Made by a program: the position numbers and the translations under genes | Part shown: piece by piece, positions 17,833 to 25,001 of the stretch | Numbering within the stretch: the first letter of the stretch is position 1 | How the letters are laid out: every line of letters begins with the position of its first letter | Source of the DNA: Lachnospiraceae bacterium | GTDB lineage: Bacteria > Bacillota > Clostridia > Lachnospirales > Lachnospiraceae | NCBI GenBank assembly: GCA_014804655.1 | Contig: JAAUZK010000018.1 | Coordinates: 1-64,000, forward strand | Direction: 5' to 3' | Length of the DNA: 64,000 bases | The notes under the pieces: model-generated | What the model saw: only the letters and a program-made list of their open reading frames with translations | Told to the model about the DNA's origin: nothing | Databases searched by the model: none

Positions 17833-20394
17833 CTATTGAACCACAACCTTAAGAGTTGCTTTCTTATTATTCGGTGTCTTAGCCGTAATGGTTACATTTC
17901 CTGCTTTCACGCCATATACTTTATTACCAACAATATTGACTTAACCTGCACCGCTTTGTGTATAGGTAACACCTTCTGTCTGATCAGTACCTGCAACAAT
18001 CCAATTACCATCAACTTTAACTTCCGGCTGCATATCGAAAGACGCACCAACTTTTACAGTCTCGGTATTAGCTTTATGATTGCTAAACTTATCATGGGTT
18101 CCAGCTTTATGGATTTCAATACTTGCAGGTTTCTGTAACACTTTGATTGTTGCAGTTGCTGATACACCTGTTACAGATGTAGCTCATACTGTATAGACAT
18201 CTCCAAGAGCAGGCGCTGCAAATTCCACTTTGTAATTCACATTATTTTTACCGCTCGCTTTGGTTTTGTTTGTAAGAACACCCTCAGCCACAGTCTTACC
18301 ATTCTTATCAAGAACCGTCCAATTTACCAGATCAGCAGCACCCTTAGGATTCATGGTTGCCTTTAAGGATACCGACTGCTTCTGCATTACACCCTGCTTA
18401 TTTGCCTTCGGATAAAGTACGATATCCGTCTTGTTCAGCTTAAGAGATGTTGTAGGCTGAATAACATTTACAGTGAACTGAGCCTTAATAACCTTTGCTG
18501 TCTTAGCAGAAGTCTTCGCATCATCATTCCACTTCGTTACTTTGATACCGCTTACCGTAATCTTGGTTGTACCTTTTGCTAATGGTTTAATTATTACCGT
18601 ACCAGCTTTCTCATCTGGCACCATCTCTGCTACTTTGCTGTTTGAATTCGTCCAGCTAAAGGACTCTACAGTACCATTATCCCAGCCTTCCACAGCTTCA
18701 ATTACCTCTGCTTGATATACGCCATTCACTGGAATCCTAATATCTGTCTTAGCTTTATTGATATCTTCCTTTTTCTGCTTTGTTCCCTCAAGCCATACCT
18801 TGGTAACCGGCTTCGGATCTTTCGCATTCGTAATATTTGTAACCGCTATACCATTGATACTACTCTGATTAAGACCTATTCTTACCGTCTGAGGTCCAAG
18901 CGTATTCTTATCGATCCCATCCGTATTTGCTATTTTCTTATCTTTCTTGGACTGAACCTTTACATAAACTGCGTCGGCTTGTAACGTGTTCTTAACTTTC
19001 AGCACACCTTTCGCATTAATTGTAACATCTTTGCTCTTTTGTGTACATGCCTCATCAGCCCATACCGACCATGTCAAAGCATCGTTGTTCATTTCCGGAT
19101 CTCTTTCTACACCTAAGGTAAATGACTGTCCGGTAAATGCATCCGTTGGTGCTGTATCCACATCGACTATAAGTCCGTTCAGTGCTGCGGAAACCTTCAC
19201 ACTGAAGCTTGCTTTCTTACCGCTTGTTGCTGTGGCTGTAATCTTAGCCGTACCGACATTGACCGGTTCCAGTGTTGCTTCAGTGCCAGCAACATTCGTA
19301 AGCCGAATGATTTCGGTCTTAGTCTTACCGATGCTCCATGTGATGTCGTCAGTAATACCATAATCAGTACCATCCTTTGCAATCATTTTGGCATAGACAT
19401 CCATGCCAGTCCATGGTTCATCACCACCGGCATCTACTTTCACAGTACCCTTCAGAAGTACATCTTCTTCCGGTTCAGCCTTATCCTCATAAATTTTGAC
19501 TTCGTTGGCCGGTTTACCTTCTCCAACTGTCAGAGTAGCCGTTGCTGTTTTACCGAGCTCAGATACGGCCGTAACGGTGAATGTATTATTTGCCGGTTTT
19601 TTGCTGTCATATTTCTTAACAGTAACAAAACCATCATTAGAAATGGTTGCTGCACTTGTCTTGCTGATTGACCATGTAATGTCATCATTGGCTGTGGTAG
19701 GATCCTTCTCCAGCCATCTTTTCATATCTACTGTATGTTTTACAAGAAGACACCATCCGCTTCACCCAGCTCTGTCTTTGTAAACCATATATCATCTGCA
19801 TACTGTTTAACAAAAACTTTAGCTGTTGCAGGCTCAACCTCAATGGCAGACCCCTTACAGATCTTCGTTTCACCGGTTTTTTCGTCTACATATTCAAAAG
19901 AATAGTCTTTTCCAGTGAGTGAAGCAGTAATCACAACTTCTTCTCCGACATTGGCAGCTTGCCTAGGATTTAAGGTAGCCACTGTTCTATCAGAGGCTTT
20001 CACATCAATACTTACCTTATTGCGGTCACTTGATTCCCATCTGATCAGTTTGTTGATTTCATCTATCAATCCCTGATTTTCTTCGGCACCGTCCAGCATA
20101 ACTGTAGCCTTCAGGACCGGTTTCGGATTCGCTCCAACCTCTGTTTTCACATAATCCTGATCCAGAGCGATACCAATGATCTTTGTCTCATTGTCTCTCA
20201 GCACGCCGGTATTTGTGTTTGTGTTCGTAACAGTACCTGTAGCTGTATCATCAATACCATTTTAGTTGATAGTAGTTTCACCATCCGATACACTGTACAC
20301 ACCGCGAATGCCTGCTGCCGATGCTGTCAAAGGTGTTCCTACCAGCATAGAAGCCGCCAAAGTAAACACCATTGCTTTTTGAAGCAACTTTTTC
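17833..20394 (-). pseudogene. Broken Big_2 surface-protein gene, paralogue of the plus-strand copy
   Basis: The reading runs from a signal peptide (20280-20394) through Big_2 units to TAG at 17833-17835. It is interrupted by an in-frame TAA near 20262, a frameshift near 19737 (after LGEADGVFL, where VKHTVDM resumes in another frame), a TGA at 18184 and a TAA at 17941. Long intact stretches (18187-19725 and 19743-20204) show the damage is recent. It lacks a proper start codon: the 5' end runs into the recombinase gene. Its internal sequence differs from the intact paralogue, but domain order is alike. Confidence 0.85.
20280..20394 (-). repeat. 115-bp inverted repeat, right copy (signal-peptide region of the pseudogene)
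   Basis: Partner of 14870-14984, in opposite orientation, about 5.3 kb away. Five mismatches, mostly at third codon positions. Confidence 0.85.
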
Positions 20395-20401
20395 TTTTGC
20401 T

Positions 20402-21367
20402 TCAGATAATTTTTAACATTTTTTCAATATTTTGAACTTCTTTTGCTTTCTCGTCATCTGTTACATGAACATATAAATTCATGGTGATGCCTATGTTTGA
20501 ATGTCCCAGAATCATTTGCAGAGTTTTTGGACGCATGCCGCTTTCAATACATCGTGTAGCAAAAGTATGTCACAGGACGTGCATAGAAAATCTTTCAATT
20601 CCAGCCTTATCACAATAATAGAACAGCTTTGAATCATATGTACTGTTTTTGATTGGTGTACCATGCTTGCCTAGGAAAACACTATCTGGGAATTCTATTG
20701 ATTTGCCCTTCATAGATTTTAGCTTTTCCTTTTGATTATTTAGAATGTCTATCGCTTCCTGCGTTAACGGTACATCCCTGACACTATTTTTTGTTTTTGG
20801 TTCACCGATTTTCCATTCGCGTACAGAATATCGATATTCCATTGTCCTGCGGATATGCTGTGTTCTCATCTCAAAATCCACATCCTGCCAACATAAGCCG
20901 GACATTTCTCCGGTTCGGAGCCCTGTTTGCAAAAGCAAAGCAAATTGATTGTAATTGTCTGTTCCTTTGACAGTTTTGAGAAATAATCTCTGTTCTTCAA
21001 TCGTCAAGGCCCGCATTTGTTTCGCTTTCCTGCCGCATGTACATTTTACGCTCTTTGTTACCGGATTCTTACCAATCAGTTCATTCTCTACTGCACAATC
21101 AAATAGCATTCGCATGATAAGCCGGGCATGTTCTATGACTGAATTTGAGTATCTGGTTGACATTTGATTAAGTACGTTTTGGCAATGTAAAGGTTTGACT
21201 TCCTTTAATGGCATATCTCCGATCAACGGTTTTATGTTTTTTTCATAGCATTCGCTGTAAATTCTTCTCGTGTTAAATCGAATGTTATTATTTTTGATAT
21301 TGTCGATCCAATAATGAAACCAAGTATCTACAGTGGGGCTTTCATTTTGAAATAAATCTGTATTCAT
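20402..21367 (-). pseudogene. Tyrosine recombinase/integrase with a nonsense codon at a catalytic residue
   Basis: Reading through one TGA (20570-20572) gives a 321-residue phage-type integrase. It has an N-terminal SAM-like DNA-binding domain (residues 10-100) and a catalytic domain with the first Arg in LQTGLRTGEMSGLCW, Lys in KTKNSVRDVPL, His in LGHSN and nucleophile Tyr in MNLYVHV. The HxxR box reads H-V-L-stop-H-T-F-A-T-R, so the TGA replaces the second catalytic Arg. The start has GAGGAG and a good promoter. Its end abuts the Big_2 pseudogene. Excision genes or att sites were not seen. Confidence 0.85.
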
Positions 21368-21398
21368 TGCTAAAATCTCCTCATCTTTTTAATAAGAA

Positions 21399-21427
21399 AT
21401 TCTATTTTAATATATAATAAGCGTCAA
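21399..21427 (-). promoter_or_regulatory. Promoter of the recombinase gene
   Basis: On the minus strand TTGACG (21422-21427), a 17-base spacer and TAGAAT (21399-21404). Confidence 0.6.
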
Positions 21428-21551
21428 GCATATATATCAAAATATGTCGAAAAGAGGAGGAAACTGTAGAGGCGGTGAAGAGAATAGGTAGCTCCCTCAA
21501 AAACTTTGAATACTCCAAAATACTTTCTGCTATACAGTGGAGAATACAGTC

Positions 21552-21580
21552 TTTACACTTTTTTTGTATTTTGTTATACT
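21552..21580 (+). promoter_or_regulatory. Promoter of the 63-residue protein gene
   Basis: TTTACA at 21552-21557, a 17-base spacer and TATACT at 21575-21580, about 48 bases before the start. Confidence 0.65.
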
Positions 21581-21627
21581 CATATTACAACAATTAATGT
21601 CAACCATAATAGAAAGCAGGTGATTAG

Positions 21628-21819
21628 ATGCCCTATAATGGTGAAATCGTTAGAGATGTAGTTGAACAGTTCCAAAAGGTGCAGGCACATATGAAAAACG
21701 CCAGGGAAGAGAATGCGGTAAAAACTTATGAAGGTTTAAAGAAAGATTATAAATCTTTAAAGGTAATATTAAATTCTCTAGGCGTGAATCTGACAGATAT
21801 TGACGAAATAAAAGAATAG
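21628..21819 (+). CDS. Small helical protein of unknown function
   Basis: 63 residues, soluble, largely helical and charged, with heptad-like spacing through DVVEQFQKVQAHMKNARE and EGLKKDYKSLKVIL. It has a ribosome site (AGCAGGTG), a promoter and a terminator at 21894, so it is very likely real. No family was recognised. Confidence 0.65.
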   Translation: MPYNGEIVRDVVEQFQKVQAHMKNAREENAVKTYEGLKKDYKSLKVILNSLGVNLTDIDEIKE

Positions 21820-21893
21820 AAGTAATGCTTTTTTTGAGGAGATTATGAGGGGTTCGTCGAATGTACCTGTCAAAAAAATGCTGAAAAAATTAT

Positions 21894-21917
21894 CGGGAAC
21901 TGAACAGTTCCCGTTTT
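21894..21917 (+). terminator. Intrinsic terminator
   Basis: CGGGAACTG-AA-CAGTTCCCG followed by TTTT, ending the unit with the 63-residue protein. Confidence 0.85.
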
Positions 21918-21977
21918 CACGTTAAGGAGCCTTATATAGAATTAGGTATTTCTGCTAGAGATTAGGGAGGACTATCT

Positions 21978-23102
21978 ATGCGCAATAAAATTGTCCTAAT
22001 CGGACCGGTTTATCCATATAAGGGCGGGATATCCCACTACACGGGACTAATGTATCGAGAACTGGAGAAACGGCATGATGTAGAGCTGATTTCTTACAAG
22101 ATGCAGTATCCGAAATTCCTCTTCCATAAGGAACAGAGGGATTATGACAATGACAGCTTTAAGATAGCGGGTGCGGAGTATATGCTTCACACGGCGAATC
22201 CTTTTAATATAATAAGGACAGCGCGCCGTATCAGGAGACAGAGACCGGATATCGTAGTGATCCAGTGGTGGCATCCTTATTTTGCGCCCTGTTATTTTCT
22301 TCTGACACATTTTATGGGGCGGCAGAAGATCGTTTTTATATGTCATAACGTATTTCCTCACGAGAGATTTCCCATGGACAGATTCCTTACGAAACTGGCG
22401 TTAAAGCGGGGAGATCATTATATCGTGCATGCGAGGGAAGAAGCGAGTGAGTTAGAGAAGATTAAGAAGAATCCGGATTATGTGGTGACGCCCCACCCGA
22501 CCTATAATGCTTTTCGTTTTGAAGGTATGAGTAAGGCACAGGCCAGAGAGCGTCTACATGTGGAGCAGGATGAGCATGTACTGCTGTTTTTCGGATATGT
22601 GAGAGAATATAAGGGACTGAAATATCTGCTTCGGGCAATGCCGGCGATCCTGCGGGAGGATAGTAAGGTGAGGCTTCTGGTGGTTGGGGAATTCGGTTCC
22701 GACAGAGATGACTATCAGGCATTGATCGATGAATCCGGCGTGGGCGAGCACGTGAACGTGGTGGACTCGTATACACCGGACCGGGAAGTGGAGAAGTATT
22801 TCGCGGCTGCGGATCTTGTAGTGCTTCCCTATATATCTGCGACCCAGAGCGGGATCGTACAGATCGCATACGGTTTTACGAAGCCTGTGATCGTTACAGA
22901 GGTAGGCGGACTGCCGGATGTGGTGGAGGACGGCAGAACCGGATATGTGGTGCAGCCAAAGAGCCCGGAGGCGATTGCGGCGGCGGCGGTTAAGTTCTTC
23001 CGGGAGAATCGGGCGGAGAGTATGGCGGAGAATATTGAGAAGGAGGCTTACCGGTTCTCGTGGGAGAGGATGGGGGATGTGATTGAGGGTTTTATGAAGT
23101 GA
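21978..23102 (+). CDS. GT4 family glycosyltransferase
   Basis: The 374-residue GT-B fold enzyme has an N-terminal acceptor domain starting VLIGPVYPYKGGISHYTG. Its C-terminal donor domain has LLFFGYVREYKGLKYLLRA and VLPYISATQSGIVQIAYGF, with the GGLPDVVEDG tail typical of GT4. It uses a nucleotide sugar and is likely involved in surface glycan assembly. AGGGAGG precedes the ATG. Confidence 0.9.
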   Translation: MRNKIVLIGPVYPYKGGISHYTGLMYRELEKRHDVELISYKMQYPKFLFHKEQRDYDNDSFKIAGAEYMLHTANPFNIIRTARRIRRQRPDIVVIQWWHPYFAPCYFLLTHFMGRQKIVFICHNVFPHERFPMDRFLTKLALKRGDHYIVHAREEASELEKIKKNPDYVVTPHPTYNAFRFEGMSKAQARERLHVEQDEHVLLFFGYVREYKGLKYLLRAMPAILREDSKVRLLVVGEFGSDRDDYQALIDESGVGEHVNVVDSYTPDREVEKYFAAADLVVLPYISATQSGIVQIAYGFTKPVIVTEVGGLPDVVEDGRTGYVVQPKSPEAIAAAAVKFFRENRAESMAENIEKEAYRFSWERMGDVIEGFMK

Positions 23103-23162
23103 TCTGGAAGGATAATTCGTGGTGGTGAGGTGATACAGAACGCGAATCTATGTCATTTATAG

Positions 23163-23191
23163 TTGACGAATTATGACAAATAGATTAGAAT
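23163..23191 (+). promoter_or_regulatory. Promoter of the DAC-like gene
   Basis: TTGACG at 23163-23168, a 17-base spacer and TAGAAT at 23186-23191, about 85 bases before the start. Confidence 0.65.
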
Positions 23192-23274
23192 GTTAAATGT
23201 AATTTGCTTTATAAGAGACGGGATTACATAGAAATCGGCTATTAGGATAAATGGTATAAAGCGAGATTTTCGGA

Positions 23275-24672
23275 ATGAACCTAACATTTTTAACTTCGTT
23301 ATTTAGCGAATTTCAAAATATTTTTCGGAGTACAATGGAAGAACTCTTTGTGAACAAGTGTTTGTGTGAGGAAACGTCATTGTATTTTTTTGTGATAGAG
23401 ATTTCCGAAGGTTCCAAACAAGCATGTTTTGTTAATGCTCGGTTGTTGACGGAAGATATTTGTGCAGAGGGAAAGAAGACTTATGACGAACTGATTCGTG
23501 AATTTCTGACAGAAAGATTTGAAGCAAGAAGATATATGCTGTGGGAGTCGGATCATGTGCTGGTAAATAATAAGGAATATAAGATATTCTGGGTCTTTTT
23601 TTCGGAGTGTGCGGACAGTAACAATGGACGGTTTTTGCTTCGATGTGTATTAGAAGAATTGGCGGAAGACTTCAATAAGCGGCTCAAATCAGTAAGTGGG
23701 GACATGACGGAGAGTGTAGGATCATATCACTATTTAATCCAGAGGATCATGCAGGATGCAACGGCGAAAGCCTGTCTGTATTTACAGAAATTATATGCAC
23801 CGCTAAATATTCCTTTTATTGTTGAATTATCCGGAGAGTATTATGAAAAGTCGGAATGTCGGTCGAATATGGTATTCTTTTTCCGGCAGGCCGTTCATAA
23901 GATAGAGGAAGCCGGTACTTTGTATTATTTTGAGAATATGAAATCAGGGGATATGGAGACAGGAGAGATTGATTTCATTCCCTCGAACAGCCGGCTGATC
24001 AGGAAACTTTTGCAAATCGCACAGGATGATTTATGCCTGATCGTGGGTGAGGATGATGTTAAGAGAACATTTAAAGTCCTCGGTATTTGCAAGAAAAGTT
24101 TTCTGGAGGAGATGGGGAATGAATATCCCTATATTATGATCAGATTTAAAAATCATATGCAATGGGATATGTTGGAAAATCAGACGTACATATTCTCCTA
24201 TAGAAATGGGCAATATAAAATCGAACGTGAGATTCACGAGGCATATCTTATTAGAAAACTGACGGAGCGTTTCGGAGAAGAGCAATCCGCATATAGGGAT
24301 CTGAATGCGAATATAAAGAGCGTAATCCCGCATGAGCATGGTACAATGCTCGTTATAATGGATAAAGAAGACGCAGCCCGGGAAGCAAGGCGGCTGGGCA
24401 TGTTGCAGCAGGGATTTCCGACAGCACAGCCGGAAATACGTACGGAAGAGATCAAACGTCTGAGTAATATTGACGGAAGTATTATCATTGATACGGCTGG
24501 ACAGATACACGGAATTGGTATGATTTTAGACGGAGATTCCCAAGAAACGGGTAATCGGGCAAGGGGCGCCAGATACAATTCTGCAGTAAAATATAAGGCG
24601 TATTTGGAAAAGAATAATATAAAATCAATGATTTTGATAATATCTGAGGATGGTCCGATAGATATCATGTGA
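23275..24672 (+). CDS. Protein with C-terminal DisA/DAC-like nucleotide domain
   Basis: A 465-residue soluble protein. Residues 350-465 resemble the diadenylate cyclase (DisA_N/DAC) fold: HGTMLVIMD at 355, IDGSIIID at 399-406 in place of the DGA motif, GIGMILDGD at 413, RGARYNSAVKY at 430-440 in place of GTRHRTA, and IISEDG at 455. The motif changes (DGA to DGS, RHR to RYN) mean that cyclase activity is uncertain; it could be a nucleotide sensor. Residues 1-340 are of unknown fold. A terminator hairpin follows. Similar DAC-variant domains occur in predicted conflict and signalling systems. Confidence 0.7.
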   Translation: MNLTFLTSLFSEFQNIFRSTMEELFVNKCLCEETSLYFFVIEISEGSKQACFVNARLLTEDICAEGKKTYDELIREFLTERFEARRYMLWESDHVLVNNKEYKIFWVFFSECADSNNGRFLLRCVLEELAEDFNKRLKSVSGDMTESVGSYHYLIQRIMQDATAKACLYLQKLYAPLNIPFIVELSGEYYEKSECRSNMVFFFRQAVHKIEEAGTLYYFENMKSGDMETGEIDFIPSNSRLIRKLLQIAQDDLCLIVGEDDVKRTFKVLGICKKSFLEEMGNEYPYIMIRFKNHMQWDMLENQTYIFSYRNGQYKIEREIHEAYLIRKLTERFGEEQSAYRDLNANIKSVIPHEHGTMLVIMDKEDAAREARRLGMLQQGFPTAQPEIRTEEIKRLSNIDGSIIIDTAGQIHGIGMILDGDSQETGNRARGARYNSAVKYKAYLEKNNIKSMILIISEDGPIDIM

Positions 24673-24682
24673 AAAAACGGTA

Positions 24683-24711
24683 TTGACATGACGCCGTGGT
24701 TGTAGTACTAT
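24683..24711 (+). promoter_or_regulatory. Strong promoter of the 54-residue protein gene
   Basis: TTGACA at 24683-24688, exactly 17 bases, then TACTAT at 24706-24711. Confidence 0.75.
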
Positions 24712-24717
24712 ATTGAC

Positions 24718-24739
24718 GGAGGATTTTTTCCTCCTTTTT
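24718..24739 (+). terminator. Terminator of the DAC-like gene, at the next transcript's start
   Basis: GGAGGA pairs with TCCTCC around a T loop and is followed by TTTTT. It lies just 3' of the -10 box at 24706, so the new transcript would begin with this hairpin. It most simply ends the upstream gene; protection of the 5' end is an alternative. Confidence 0.65.
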
Positions 24740-24767
24740 AAATTAAAAGTGCAGGGGGTAGTTGCGT

Positions 24768-24932
24768 ATGGCGGTAACGACAGGTGAACTAAGAGATAAG
24801 TTAGATAGCTTTAAATATCTTGGGTTATTTAGAAGATCAAGTGAGCAGACGCCGACCAGTTATTGGAAGAAGTGTAAAAGAGACTACTCGCCCTTGACGC
24901 GTACCCAGAAAGCGCGCAGGATGGATAAATAA
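24768..24932 (+). CDS. 54-residue basic protein
   Basis: ATG at 24768 after GGGGG(TA), then 54 codons to TAA at 24930-24932. The product (MAVTTGELRDKL..., ending QKARRMDK) is rich in Lys/Arg, with an aromatic patch SYWKKCKRDY. It has its own promoter (24683) and terminator (24943), so it is expressed as a separate short message between the DAC-like and metallopeptidase genes. No family is recognised; it might be a regulator or DNA/RNA-binding peptide. Confidence 0.6.
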   Translation: MAVTTGELRDKLDSFKYLGLFRRSSEQTPTSYWKKCKRDYSPLTRTQKARRMDK

Positions 24933-24942
24933 AGTAAAGGGA

Positions 24943-24972
24943 GAGCCAAAAAGTATTTTGGCTCTTTTTTTA
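24943..24972 (+). terminator. Intrinsic terminator after the 54-residue gene
   Basis: GAGCCAAAA (24943-24951) pairs with TTTTGGCTC (24956-24964), followed by eight T. Confidence 0.85.
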
Positions 24973-25001
24973 CGGCAAGAAAGACGTATGATGGAGGAGA
25001 T

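Noticed and set aside
17833-20394. Possible stop-codon recoding in the minus-strand Big_2 gene
   Set aside because: The stops are of mixed type (TAA, TGA, TAA), there is also a frameshift, and the start codon is lost, so simple decay is the better explanation.
24718-24739. Riboswitch or attenuator controlling the 54-residue gene
   Set aside because: The hairpin begins at the expected transcription start, too early to be a leader attenuator; it is better read as the terminator of the upstream gene.
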